NCBI RefSeq assembly: GCF_016892765.1
Contig: NZ_JAFEMD010000040.1
Location: 1-45,720, forward strand
Reading direction: 5' to 3'
DNA: 45,720 bases
Source of the DNA: Microvirga arvi
GTDB lineage: Bacteria > Pseudomonadota > Alphaproteobacteria > Rhizobiales > Beijerinckiaceae
The first letter of the stretch is position 1; every line of letters begins with the position of its first letter. The position numbers and the translations under genes were made by a program. The notes under the pieces were generated by a model, which was not told the origin of the DNA, did not search any database, and saw nothing but the letters and a program-made list of their open reading frames with translations. Positions 1 to 8,301 of the stretch are shown in pieces.

Positions 1-77
1 GACATCTATTCCTCCTTTGCCAAGGAGGGGTCAGGTCTTCGTTTCGTCAGGGGGGCAGTTTCTCAGTTCGGCCGACA
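1..77 (-). mobile_element. Probable end of an IS21-like insertion sequence (partial)
   Basis: Reading the minus strand from 77, the sequence begins TGTCGG, then carries GAACTGAGAAACTGCCCC and a second CTGACCCCTCC-type stretch. Next come a strong ribosome-binding site AGGAGG and an ATG at 5-3 that runs out of the window. A TGT... terminus, repeated CTG-CCCC blocks and a transposase gene starting within 100 bp fit the IS21 family. The ParA reading frame loses family similarity at this junction. A 7-bp hairpin (11-17 with 22-28) lies just before the ATG. The transposase is outside the window, so the family assignment is an inference. Confidence 0.35.
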
Positions 78-340
78 GCGTTCGGCGGCGTGTCGATCAG
101 AACCCATTCAGCCCCGGCGCGCCGCGCCTTCGCCAGAGTGGCCGCGAGATGCTTGGTGCCAACATGAAGTCCAAGGTCCCGTGAGCCCCGAACCCGGTGC
201 CACAGGGTCAGGGATCCCTGCGGATCCGCGTCAATCAGGAGTGTCGGCCGCGCATTTTCGGCCATATAGCTCCCCAGATGCGCGGCAAGGGTGCTCTTTC
301 CGGAACCTCCCTTGCGGGACGCGAAAACCACGACATTCAT
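47..340 (-). pseudogene. parA: ParA-family partition ATPase, 3' end missing
   Basis: The first 80 or so residues are a clear ParA/MinD ATPase. They have a deviant Walker A motif (KGGSGKST, residues 10-17), the switch I region LLIDADPQGS (about 35-44) and the Walker B-like IDTPPN (about 82-87). ParA proteins of this type are usually above 200 residues and use ATP to segregate plasmid copies. Here the frame continues for only about ten unrelated residues after IDTPPN and stops at 47, at the junction with the probable IS end. The gene is therefore probably inactive unless the remainder lies beyond the element. No ParB partner is visible next to it. Confidence 0.75.
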
Positions 341-420
341 GCCATTTCCCCCAAGTATCGATCAGGCACTGCATCGTCGCGCAGGTATGGTTAACGGAGC
401 CTTATCGCTCGGCGGACAAC

Positions 421-466
421 AAAACGCCCTCACCGAGGGGTCGTTGCAGACCTCCGGCTGAGGGCG
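421..466 (-). terminator. Rho-independent terminator after the patatin operon
   Basis: On the minus strand CGCCCTCA (466-459) pairs with TGAGGGCG (432-425), with further GC pairing inside the loop. The stem is followed by TTTTG. It lies about 275 bp beyond the end of the small gene at 740 and just upstream of parA, so it would separate the patatin operon from parA. The stretch 341-739 otherwise shows no convincing gene. Confidence 0.55.
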
Positions 467-739
467 GTTGGAGCCCCAGCCAAGGAAATCGGGTGGATCC
501 TCAGCCAGGGCTGATGCGGTTCAAGGAGGCTGAAACCACACGAGCGGACCTTGGCCGTTCAACCGTGGCAATTTTATGGGCCGCGCTCCGACGATATCCT
601 CGTCGTAACTTTGGATGCGCGCTGAGCTGATATTGTGCCAGATAAGTTTGTGCTGCCATCCTGCAGAGCGACAGCAGACTGCTTGTCAAAAGAATGCTTC
701 TTCAAAACGTTACATTATATAGATATCTGATGGGACCCC

Positions 740-961
740 TTACCGCTTCAGAGCACTCGCCTTCAGCTTCGGATCCGTAATCCGGGAAAGATTGCGGTCA
801 TGCTCCTCGACAATCCGCTGCGCCTTGGCCGTGAGCGTCCGGCTGCTTGCAGCCGCTTTCGCCCGCACCCGTTCAACGAAGCTCGGGTCAAGCGTGTTGC
901 GCTGGCTTGTGGCGCCTGCGGATCTGGCGGCGGATGCGCCACGAAGGATTTTCACGCCCAT
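740..961 (-). CDS. Small hypothetical protein downstream of the patatin gene
   Basis: A 73-residue basic protein, not recognised. It is rich in Lys/Arg and Ala, probably helical (residues 28-60), and has no membrane segment. Its ATG overlaps the last codons of the patatin-like gene by 10 bp, so the two are almost certainly translated from one mRNA. No independent ribosome-binding site stands out, which fits translational coupling. The role could be an accessory or regulatory partner of the lipase, but this rests on position only. Confidence 0.5.
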   Translation of the reverse strand: MGVKILRGASAARSAGATSQRNTLDPSFVERVRAKAAASSRTLTAKAQRIVEEHDRNLSRITDPKLKASALKR

Positions 962-2604
962 GAATAACCAAGCCTTGCTAGCCGCTTAAGCGGCTCTTCA
1001 AATATGGTGTTAATTCCCTCAGAGAGCAAGTTGATGACGCTCTCCAGGTCCGGGGCCTCCGCAGCCACCTGCTCCTCCCCCTCCACGACAACGACAAAGG
1101 CAGGCTCATCCTGCCCGGCCGTGAGCACCGGAACGCACAGCGACCATGCGAGTTCCGGCCAGATCAGGCGTCGGCGCTGCCGGTTCGCCGGACCTGGAAG
1201 GATTTCCGTCCCCTCCGCATCGTAAAGCAACCCGGCCACCTGGACGATTTCTGTAAAGGTGGGCTCCCGTCCCAACCAGGTTCGGCCGGCAAGCGAACCT
1301 TCCATCGGCAACAGCATCGCCTCATCGGTATGCTCCTCATAGCCGATCCCGTGCCGGAGCCTGAGGGAGCGATACAACCCGGCTTCTTTGATGGCGAGGG
1401 CGATCCGGATACGTCCCGTCAAAGTACCCGAGGCGAAAATGCTTTCCTGCTCCTCCAGCACGGCACGGGTGAGCACATACACATCCCGGGCGGCCTCCCG
1501 CAGAACACCTGGCCCCTCCAGAAGCCGCTGCACAATGCGGGCTCGGGCGTAATCGGTAGCTTCTGCGACCGCCTTGAGCGCGGCATCCGCGCCGATATCG
1601 AAGTCCAACACCTTCAGTTGGGTTTCCATCGGCACCACTTCGAGCCGGCCGACCGCCCGCTTGTTCAGAACGGAGGAGCCGAAGATGGCGGTTTTCACGG
1701 CAGCTCCAAGCCATCCGGTCGGAGAAACCGGAGCGTTCGAGGTTGTGTCGATGATCTCGACGGCAATCGTCAGGGCGTCGGGGTCGAGAGCGCGCTCCTC
1801 GTCGAAGGGCCAAGCCGGTAGATTGGACACGAGGCCACCGTCCAGAAAGACCGACGACCCGAACTCAAATGGGCGGAAAATCACAGGGAGGCAAATTGAG
1901 GCCGCCACAGCATCGGCAACCAGGGTATCCGGCGTTTGTTCGGGTGAGAACAGCCTGAGCTGACGTGCATTCAGGTCCGTTGCGACAATCTTCAAGGTCG
2001 GCCGGCCATCAACGCCGAAATCGGAGAAGAGAACATCCCGACTCGGTTCAGTGGGAAAGAGTCGCTCCTGCAACAGCTTCCGCAAGGCGTCCCGAAAGAT
2101 ATGAACACTCGACAGACCGCTGAGCAGCCAGAGGCCTCCAATCACAACGACCGAAATCCAGACTGCCACTGTGAGCGCTGCAGCCCATCGGCCGTAATCA
2201 TGGGCGACACACAAAGAGCCAAACAGGGCGAGAAGCAGCAAGCCAACTGATGCAATCCGGCGGCGACCGGAGAAGGCTATTGCAGCAGAACGTAGAGTAG
2301 CAATCCGCGCCCATCCTCCCCGGCCGAAAATGTCGGTTGCTGTTCGGAACTTTGGGCCAAGTAACGGGAGCAGTGTTGTACCACGGAGGGGATCTGCCAT
2401 GTCATCGGCATGCAGTCCGGTCGCTCTCAAGGCTGCAACGATAGCACCTGCGGAGGTTCCTGCGAGCCCAGTGATATTCGCCCCATACTCCTCAAGCGCC
2501 TTCAGAGCGCCGATGTGGACAAGCCCTTTTGCGCCTCCCCCTTCGAAGGCGACGAACACGCGATCAACTGTCCTGTCTTCGGCAGGCTCGTCCTCCTCGA
2601 TCAT
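952..2604 (-). CDS. Patatin-like phospholipase with two membrane segments
   Basis: A 550-residue protein with the patatin catalytic dyad. The oxyanion loop is GGGAKG (22-27), the nucleophile elbow GTSAG has Ser51, and the general-base motif DGG is at 255-257. Patatins hydrolyse acyl chains of phospholipids or neutral lipids. Unusually, two hydrophobic segments (about 117-134 and 141-163) interrupt the lipase fold between the Ser and Asp motifs, so the enzyme is probably anchored in the inner membrane. The C-terminal 170 residues are a separate region with alternating strands and helices that resembles a GAF-type sensory domain. That assignment is tentative. The start at 2604 gives a normal patatin N-terminus. 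The gene leads a two-gene operon with 740-961. Confidence 0.85.
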   Translation of the reverse strand: MIEEDEPAEDRTVDRVFVAFEGGGAKGLVHIGALKALEEYGANITGLAGTSAGAIVAALRATGLHADDMADPLRGTTLLPLLGPKFRTATDIFGRGGWARIATLRSAAIAFSGRRRIASVGLLLLALFGSLCVAHDYGRWAAALTVAVWISVVVIGGLWLLSGLSSVHIFRDALRKLLQERLFPTEPSRDVLFSDFGVDGRPTLKIVATDLNARQLRLFSPEQTPDTLVADAVAASICLPVIFRPFEFGSSVFLDGGLVSNLPAWPFDEERALDPDALTIAVEIIDTTSNAPVSPTGWLGAAVKTAIFGSSVLNKRAVGRLEVVPMETQLKVLDFDIGADAALKAVAEATDYARARIVQRLLEGPGVLREAARDVYVLTRAVLEEQESIFASGTLTGRIRIALAIKEAGLYRSLRLRHGIGYEEHTDEAMLLPMEGSLAGRTWLGREPTFTEIVQVAGLLYDAEGTEILPGPANRQRRRLIWPELAWSLCVPVLTAGQDEPAFVVVVEGEEQVAAEAPDLESVINLLSEGINTIFEEPLKRLARLGYSWA

Positions 2605-2839
2605 CGATCTATCGCCTCAGCCTCGGGACAGGGCGCCTCAATAGGTTTGAACGGCCTGTAGCTAGCAGGAGGCGGTAAAGACATCCCTTCGAACAAACAG
2701 GCATAGGCTTGGAAATTCTCCGGCAAGGGATTATGTGCTCTCGCATTCTCTCAATTGCTTTCCGATCAAAGGTTGCCTCCAGGGCGCAAGATCCGTTCTC
2801 AGTCGGAAAGCTGGTTACAATTAGCATAGGACAAGATAC

Positions 2840-4030
2840 ATGCCCGGCATCGCACGTCAGTTCGAGCCGCAGATCACCCGTACCGGTGGCGCCCCCTCCA
2901 AGTACCGTTTCACGGCCCGATGCTCCACGTGTCCCAAGTCAGACATCTACGAAGCCAGCAAGCCTGCCGGTGATGAGTTCGTTAAAGGCTACTTCAAGGA
3001 CCGCGGCTGGCTTCTCGGACGCGACCGAGCCTATGATCTGTGTCCGGCTTGCCTGGCAAAACCCCGGGAGGCTCAGCGGCCTCGGCCGTCCAACGACGCA
3101 AGGCCCCAGGGGTCGCCAGCGGCTGCCAGCCTTCCCAGCCGCCAAAGCGCCCCAGCGGACAAGCGGCCCCGAGATACAGCCGATATCCTGGCCCGCCACC
3201 TGGGCAAGCCTGAGGCGCTCGCCGCGGAGGTCTTCCGCCCCAAGCCGGTGCAGACCCCTCGCCCCTCTGCTCCGGAGGCGTCCACGCAGACCGGGTCAGC
3301 CCCCGCCCTGTCACGCGAGGTGGAACAGGCCCTGACGGGCATGGCCGCAGAGTTAAAAGGCCTGCGCTCGACCATGGAAGGCATGGCAGAGCAGGTGAGC
3401 AAGCTGGTGGCTCTAGGCGGTCAGCAGATCGAAGCGATTGCACGTCTAGCCCCCCTGATGGTTCAATCAGCAGAGGGGATCTCTGGCGGCCTTCGGGATG
3501 TTGTCAGCGCAATCCGAACGATCCCAACCGCATCTCTGCCTGTGGGGGAGACGGCTCGCGTTGAAGAACTGCTCACGCGAGAGACTGCCTCTGTCGAACA
3601 GCAGGACGTGGAAATCAGCTCCGAACCAGAGCCTCTGGTGGCGTTCCGGGCGAAAGAGTCGGTGAGGCACAAGAGACGCTCAAAGCAGACTAAGGACGGT
3701 AGCGGTAAGGCTATCTCTGCGCCCGTCGTGGTGCGGTCCATTCCGGACGCCAAGCGTTCGGACCGGTTCTACACCTCCATTCGCGTGCCGCGTGAAGTGT
3801 GGGACCAGGCGGGGTTTGGACCAGAAGACCGCCTTCTCCTCGAGTGGAGCGGTAAGACCCTGAGCATCAAGCGTGCGGCTGAGGGAGGTGTGAAGCCCAA
3901 ATCGATTGGTGAAGCCGCTGTCGTTCTCCAGTCGTGGAAGCTCGGTAACTTGAACTTCGACAAGCCAAAAGTCACAGGAGCTGACGCCTCCCTACGCCTG
4001 ACGGCAGGATCTGGTACCAACAGGGATTGA
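2840..4030 (+). CDS. Zinc-ribbon, coiled-coil and AbrB-like protein of unknown function
   Basis: A 396-residue protein, not recognised as a named family. The N-terminus has two CxxC pairs (Cys28/31 and Cys68/71) that could hold one zinc ion. Residues 75-165 are Pro/Ala-rich and likely disordered. About 165-230 is predicted to be helical or coiled coil. A basic stretch near 275-290 precedes a segment (about 310-350, with FYTSIRVPREVW and DRLLLEWSGKTLSIKR) that looks like a SpoVT/AbrB swapped-hairpin DNA-binding fold. Together these suggest a DNA- or RNA-binding structural or regulatory protein. It is divergent from the patatin operon, with 235 bp between them. Confidence 0.7.
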   Translation: MPGIARQFEPQITRTGGAPSKYRFTARCSTCPKSDIYEASKPAGDEFVKGYFKDRGWLLGRDRAYDLCPACLAKPREAQRPRPSNDARPQGSPAAASLPSRQSAPADKRPRDTADILARHLGKPEALAAEVFRPKPVQTPRPSAPEASTQTGSAPALSREVEQALTGMAAELKGLRSTMEGMAEQVSKLVALGGQQIEAIARLAPLMVQSAEGISGGLRDVVSAIRTIPTASLPVGETARVEELLTRETASVEQQDVEISSEPEPLVAFRAKESVRHKRRSKQTKDGSGKAISAPVVVRSIPDAKRSDRFYTSIRVPREVWDQAGFGPEDRLLLEWSGKTLSIKRAAEGGVKPKSIGEAAVVLQSWKLGNLNFDKPKVTGADASLRLTAGSGTNRD

Positions 4031-4032
4031 TC

Positions 4033-4108
4033 TCTCGGGAATACACGTGGAGCACCCTCCTCCCAACAGGCGCGGTACCCTAGAAGATTTGGGTGTACGC
4101 TCCCGAGA
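4033..4108. repeat. Spaced inverted repeat after the AbrB-like gene
   Basis: TCTCGGGA (4033-4040) is repeated in inverted form as TCCCGAGA (4101-4108), and TACAC/GTGTA extends the pairing with a few mismatches. It starts just after the stop codon at 4030. It could act as a large 3' stem-loop. No T-tract follows. Confidence 0.35.
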
Positions 4109-4219
4109 AGGTTCACCCGCAGTATCGCGAGCCCCTCTACCACGCTGTCCTAAGCACGATCCGGTATCCCTCACCAGGCGAGCCATGTCACAGTACCAGC
4201 AATGATTGTGAGCAAGCCA

Positions 4220-4244
4220 TCCGGCTGGGTCATACCCAGCCGGA
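4220..4244. terminator. Perfect 11-bp hairpin with no T-tract
   Basis: TCCGGCTGGGT (4220-4230), loop CAT, then its exact reverse complement (4234-4244). It lies between the convergent ends of the genes at 2840 and 4335, where a two-way transcription stop would be useful. No run of T follows on either strand, so termination is inferred from position. The 304 bp between those genes holds no other visible feature than this and the repeat at 4033-4108. Confidence 0.4.
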
Positions 4245-4334
4245 GAGCGATTGATCGTTCAAGTCGAGGTATGTGCCATCTCTTCACCGAGGATGCCTTG
4301 CTCCGACTGTGCTCAAGATCTCCGGCTGTTATTC

Positions 4335-4937
4335 TTACTGCCACGTCATTTTGATCGAGAAAATGTCGGCTTGATTAGGTTCCGTATGAAACACGATCGA
4401 AGTATGGTTCCACCGCTTATGTAACGTGCGCGGCGTGGTCAGCAGGTCATCGAACGCCAGGATCTCGTCTTCCGTGGCGTGATTGTTCGAGAACACCCAG
4501 TGATAGCGCTTGTCCGTGATGAGGACAGCATCACCGTACATCGGGATCTTGGGGTCAAACCATGCCCGCTTTGTGCAAGGCTGCTGGAGAAGACTTGTCG
4601 CTAGGCTGTTGACGGGATAGTGCGCGCTGAGAACATCGCGGACTTCGTTCCAATCACGATAGTTCGTCGTTGCGAGGATTTCAGCCCGACCACCATTGTA
4701 GCCCACGAGCCCATGCGCACGGCGGGCATTCTGGCGAAAGTTGCTCAAGCTCGCCTCATTGTGAATGAAGTCGTAGACGCCGCCGATGTCATAGCCGAAC
4801 GGCTCGACGGCACCCGATGTGGCTCGAATGATGTTTCTCAGGCCGATCATTTCCCGGTGCAGGATGCCTCCGTCCTGCAGAGACTTCAGTGTCGGCCGGC
4901 TCGCCGGATTAGGATTTAGTCTGCTTTTTGCTGCCAT
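4335..4937 (-). CDS. Hypothetical island protein, family 1 copy A
   Basis: A 200-residue soluble protein, not recognised. It is clearly homologous to the 192-residue product of 10583-11161. Shared features include the N-terminal AxKSRLNPN block, GYD followed by a Tyr-rich stretch, a central NxxRAE motif, YGDAxLxTDxRxHW near residue 135, LTTPRxL near 165 and a C-terminal EPNQxDI block. The conserved charged and aromatic residues suggest a real folded protein with a conserved surface. The ATG at 4937 is preceded 6 bp upstream by an A/T palindrome (4944-4954) rather than a strong Shine-Dalgarno site. It diverges from 5254 across an unusually AT-rich 316-bp gap. Confidence 0.7.
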   Translation of the reverse strand: MAAKSRLNPNPASRPTLKSLQDGGILHREMIGLRNIIRATSGAVEPFGYDIGGVYDFIHNEASLSNFRQNARRAHGLVGYNGGRAEILATTNYRDWNEVRDVLSAHYPVNSLATSLLQQPCTKRAWFDPKIPMYGDAVLITDKRYHWVFSNNHATEDEILAFDDLLTTPRTLHKRWNHTSIVFHTEPNQADIFSIKMTWQ

Positions 4938-5253
4938 TACGTAAAAATTATTTTTTCTAAAGTTGAATGCTAAAATTTGCTAGATCATGACGCTTGATTA
5001 AAGCTATACAAAATAGAATAACTCTTCATGTCGTGCGCCTGACGATGGACACATCATAACTCAACACACTCTGCATATGCAAATTAAAGCACACACAGCG
5101 ATCCCCCAGCACGACGCTTACACTAGCTGTTTGTTTTTCTTGCATATAGCGCCGCGCCTTGGTAACCTCTCTTCACCTGAAGGAACATATACTTCAAGTA
5201 GCTTACTTTTAACCTGATTCTATTTGTGAGGTTGTTTTTTATGGAGATTTGCA
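4938..5253. promoter_or_regulatory. AT-rich divergent intergenic region
   Basis: This 316-bp gap separates the divergent genes at 4937 and 5254 and is much richer in A+T than its surroundings. It contains the A/T palindrome at 4944-4954, several TA-rich stretches (4960-5030) and the palindrome GCATATGC near 5072. These are properties of a promoter region and of sites bound by H-NS-like silencers such as MucR. I cannot assign exact -35/-10 boxes. Confidence 0.4.
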
Positions 5254-5646
5254 ATGGCTGATTGGTGTGGCTTTTCCCGCTCGAATTATTTTAAAGTCAA
5301 AGACAAGGAAGCCTTTCTGGCGTGGCTGTCTGACATTGGTGACGTTAGCGTCCTGCATGAGGACGACCATGGCTCGATCGCAATCACCGGCGAGAATTTC
5401 GGCGGCTGGCCGACCTGCCGTGGCGAAGACTGCGAGCCGTTCGACTTTGCCGAAGAGCTCTCCGGCTTTCTGCTGGATGGGGAGATGGCGGTGCTCATTG
5501 AGGCGGGCGCTGAGAAGCTGCGCTATATCTCCGGAGCTGCCGTTGCCATCGACAGTCGCGGCAAGCGAACCGAACTGGTTTTGTCGGATATCTACGCCCA
5601 GGCTGAAGCTGTGCTGGGGCGCCGTCCGCCGGATGCGACGTACTGA
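5254..5646 (+). CDS. Hypothetical island protein, family 2 copy A
   Basis: A 130-residue acidic protein with good GC-rich third positions and a ribosome-binding site GGAG seven bases before the ATG. It is not recognised, but it is homologous to the product of 13314-13802. Both start with a SxYFxVxDxxAF block, have an aromatic-acidic middle (GGWP here, YWP there) and end with a hydrophobic strand followed by L-x-D/E-x-I/L and a short helix. Small acidic proteins of this size on plasmids are sometimes anti-restriction or DNA-mimic proteins, but nothing here proves that. It is followed after 123 bp by the gene at 5770. Confidence 0.7.
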   Translation: MADWCGFSRSNYFKVKDKEAFLAWLSDIGDVSVLHEDDHGSIAITGENFGGWPTCRGEDCEPFDFAEELSGFLLDGEMAVLIEAGAEKLRYISGAAVAIDSRGKRTELVLSDIYAQAEAVLGRRPPDATY

Positions 5647-5769
5647 CGGGTCATCCAGGTCCATCAGCCTTTCCTCGGCAGTGGTCGCCGCAAGTTCTGC
5701 AAACATGCAGGCAGCCACTGCACCCCTGCCTCCCCTGCCGGGAGACTTGCTAAAATTGTTTTAGACCGA

Positions 5770-6255
5770 ATGAAACTCTATCGCCCTTCTTCCCCGCGAA
5801 CCGCCGTAACCTCTGTGCTGTGCATCGATCCTGATGGGCAGGAATACCGCCACTTCCTGACGTTCCGCGAGTTCCGCATGCTCTCGAAAGCTAAAATCAT
5901 CTGGAATGGTGCGCCTACAACTCTATCCTTCCGTCAGTGCCACGAAGGAGTTCCGATCAACCCCGCGGCAACAGCATTGGCGCAGACGGCGGGTGCAGGT
6001 GACGAGCTCGGGTTATCGAATGCCCTCCCGCTGAGGGGGCCGGTCTTTGTTGGCGGAGATACATGCTGGTTTAAGAACTTTGACGCGAACGGGACCGACA
6101 ATGATGTGCAAACGATCATTGACACGGTATCTCTGCAGGGGGAGGTCAGGGTCAGCTTTTTGGGTTGGGACCTGACGCGCAAATTCACGCCTGTGTCTTG
6201 TGTCTCGTGCCAGTCGACGGCGGACTATCTTCTATTGAAGATCATGCTGGCCTGA
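5770..6255 (+). CDS. Hypothetical island protein
   Basis: A 161-residue protein, not recognised. It contains a CIDPDG turn near residue 18, a Trp-containing GGDTCWF segment near 95-101 and a late Cys pair (CVSC, about 144-147). It appears soluble. The ATG follows the motif AAAATTGTTTT (5752-5762) by seven bases and no clear Shine-Dalgarno is present. The preceding 120 bp, after the stop of the gene at 5646, has an open frame ending just before this start, so a very small upstream peptide is possible. Confidence 0.55.
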   Translation: MKLYRPSSPRTAVTSVLCIDPDGQEYRHFLTFREFRMLSKAKIIWNGAPTTLSFRQCHEGVPINPAATALAQTAGAGDELGLSNALPLRGPVFVGGDTCWFKNFDANGTDNDVQTIIDTVSLQGEVRVSFLGWDLTRKFTPVSCVSCQSTADYLLLKIMLA

Positions 6256-6334
6256 GCCAGCTTACCGCTCCTTCAGCTCCCCACAACTCATCCCTGCCTT
6301 CGCGATCTCCGCTGGTCGGCGCTCGCGGTTCTCG

Positions 6335-6688
6335 TCATTGTTCATCCCCTCCTGCGGGCTCGAGCTTCGGCACGCGACCCATCCAGGGCTCAGGCTTGAT
6401 CGCCCTGACCCAGTCCAGGAACGAGGGAATCCATCCGAAATCCTCTGTCACATGTTGCTCTGCCACCCAGCGCGTGGGAACCTCGCGGCCTAAGCTATTG
6501 GTGATCGATGCTCCAAAGATCTGCACGCAGAGGGCAATACCTTCAGCATGGTGACGCAGCGCCCGGTGCCGGAAATCGCATGTGATCTTTTTGCTTTCAT
6601 CAAACCACTGGTGCACAGCCAGATAATCCTTGTGGGTGCCACCCCACTTGCGGGCACTCGACACCGCATGGTGAAACGCGTCAGCCAT
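6335..6688 (-). CDS. DUF6915-like conserved hypothetical protein
   Basis: A 117-residue protein that matches my memory of the DUF6915 family found on alphaproteobacterial plasmids. It begins MADAFHHAVSSARKWGG and has a His-rich core (DFRHRALRHHAEG). It then has the block VPTRWVAEQHVTEDFGWIPS and finally a PEPWMGRV segment. Full family length is about this size, so the gene looks intact. The conserved His and Trp residues hint at a metal or nucleic-acid site, but no activity is known to me. Its ATG lies two bases after the stop of the gene at 6691-7155, so the two form an operon. Confidence 0.75.
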   Translation of the reverse strand: MADAFHHAVSSARKWGGTHKDYLAVHQWFDESKKITCDFRHRALRHHAEGIALCVQIFGASITNSLGREVPTRWVAEQHVTEDFGWIPSFLDWVRAIKPEPWMGRVPKLEPAGGDEQ

Positions 6689-6690
6689 GG

Positions 6691-7155
6691 TCAGAGCTCA
6701 TGGTGAACGGTTTCGGTGTCAAGGAAGCGCCGGTGCTGATCACAGCGGATCGTATTCGCCGCAGGAATGATCACGATCTGACCGTAGCTGCCAAGGTTAT
6801 CCTGCCATAGACCATCAACCTGGCTGAGCAACTCATAGCTCCACTCATCGAGAATCTCAGCCACCGTTGCGGGACGGCTCGATGAATGTGAGATATAAAC
6901 GCCGGCACCTCTGTCCCAAATGCTGGTTCCAGCCGGGATGATCTCACCAGGGATGCTGGATGGGAAATCCAGTGTGCCAATGCTGCCGTCAAGCATCTTG
7001 CAGCAAATGCTTTGGACCTGCCCCTCATCATCGGATCCATCAAATTCGATGATCGCCTCGGCAACACCGTGCTGGCGCAGTTCGTCCATCACGGCAAGAC
7101 GGAATTGATCAGAGTTTCTGTTCTGACGTCGAGCTCCAGGCAGCATAACGGGCAT
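6691..7155 (-). CDS. DUF6878-like conserved hypothetical protein
   Basis: A 154-residue protein resembling the DUF6878 family. It has a helical start, then FDGSDDEGQVQSI (an acidic loop typical of the family, about residues 39-51). The later helix TVAEILDEWSYELLS is followed by a GLWQDNLGSYGQIVI strand pair, and the protein ends HHEL. It is cotranscribed with the DUF6915-like gene, two bases downstream. These two families tend to occur together on plasmids, which supports both calls. The function is unknown. The start at 7155 has only a weak ribosome-binding site. Confidence 0.7.
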   Translation of the reverse strand: MPVMLPGARRQNRNSDQFRLAVMDELRQHGVAEAIIEFDGSDDEGQVQSICCKMLDGSIGTLDFPSSIPGEIIPAGTSIWDRGAGVYISHSSSRPATVAEILDEWSYELLSQVDGLWQDNLGSYGQIVIIPAANTIRCDQHRRFLDTETVHHEL

Positions 7156-7162
7156 CCATTCA

Positions 7163-7548
7163 TGTAACGACTGCGATAAACATCAGCCCGAGCTCATCGA
7201 GCGATGAAACCAGGCCTGTTACTCTCCATCGTCTGGTGGCAATGGGTCTTGTCGCCTGGAACTGCCCTAATGCGGTGCGCAGCCCAGGAGAGCATGAGCC
7301 CAGCGCCCCTCGACGCCCGTGTAGGTACTCACGATCGCATCCCGGATCCAATTCCATTTCGGAATCAATCCGCTCCCGATTGATTCAGATGCGTGATGGG
7401 TTGTTGCTCCGTATTCCGGGTGTCGGTTCCTCGGCACACAGGCGCCCCTCGCACGTTCCTGGCTCCTTTACGCAAAGGAAGCGTGAAGCCATTGCGCGCC
7501 ACCACGTCGGGCGGGGCAGCTCATCGCCCTCCCCGCCTCATTCGATGC
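7163..7548. other. Gap without a convincing gene
   Basis: About 386 bp between two minus-strand genes. A minus-strand frame (7160-7357) ends beside the DUF6878-like gene, but its codon use is not clearly coding. A GC-rich hairpin (GGCGGGG at 7510-7516 with CCCCGCC at 7531-7537) lies just downstream of the gene at 7549 and could mark its 3' end. It has no T-tract. Confidence 0.4.
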
Positions 7549-8151
7549 TCACCTTTTGTGCCACATCTTGGGTCGAGCTGCGCCGTAGTAAGGCCGGAGC
7601 CCCTTTTCAGGCTTCGGGCGCAGACCCCCTTGCAGCAGCTTCTCATAAGGCTGAAGCAATCCCGTCAGGGTTCCGGGCGCAATGGCCGAATGGGCCGGAT
7701 CATCAGGGAGAATGATCGAGATATGATCAGCCTGATTTCGCACGCGGACGTAGGAATTGCCGTGTTCGGCGTCCATATCGTCAATCATCTGGTCCGCCTC
7801 CTGCCACGAGTTGACCTCCAGGGACCGCACACTGATCGGGCTGAGCCCATCGGTTTCGATCAGATAATACGGCGAGCCAAGGTGTTGCATCAGCGCGTAG
7901 CTCCGACAGGGGATCGTTCGGAGGTTCATTTCCGCGGCGGCATCGACAACGAGGTACTGCAAGTATCCCGTGATCAGCTCGTCGTGCGAGATTCCCTTTC
8001 TCGCGACGCCCTCGGCAATCTGGTCTGCGACCAACTGCGTGACCTTTTGAAAGGTCTGCTGCCCGACCCCTTTCCAGGAGTCCTGGATCGCCCATCGGGT
8101 AAACTTGTTCTGGTCACGGAAGTGCACGGCACAATATCCAACATTCTTCAT
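7549..8151 (-). CDS. Hypothetical island protein
   Basis: A 200-residue protein, not recognised. It has a helical first half with a conserved-looking ISHDELITGYLQYLVVDAAAE segment (about 74-94). A mixed second half ends in a basic tail, RPYYGAARPKMWHKR. No signal peptide or membrane segment is visible. Codon use on this strand is better than on the long opposite open frame. The start at 8151 follows an AT-rich stretch holding variants of the island A/T palindrome (8165-8175, 8199-8209). No strong Shine-Dalgarno is present, as for several other island genes. Confidence 0.55.
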   Translation of the reverse strand: MKNVGYCAVHFRDQNKFTRWAIQDSWKGVGQQTFQKVTQLVADQIAEGVARKGISHDELITGYLQYLVVDAAAEMNLRTIPCRSYALMQHLGSPYYLIETDGLSPISVRSLEVNSWQEADQMIDDMDAEHGNSYVRVRNQADHISIILPDDPAHSAIAPGTLTGLLQPYEKLLQGGLRPKPEKGLRPYYGAARPKMWHKR

Positions 8152-8301
8152 AAAGTATTACTCACAAATTATTGTTGCAGCCCTGGGGCCGCATATTTGA
8201 AATTATTTCGCGGACCACATGATGAGGAGGATGCCTCCTCAGTCGTATTTCGTCCTGTTCAAATTGCAATGAAGCCTTCAGCCTGAAGGCTGTTGATAGA
8301 C

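Noticed and set aside
7393..8286. Long plus-strand open frame (297 codons) opposite the gene at 7549
   Set aside because: Codon use is clearly better on the minus strand. The plus frame has no ribosome site and its protein has odd composition, so it is a GC-rich shadow.
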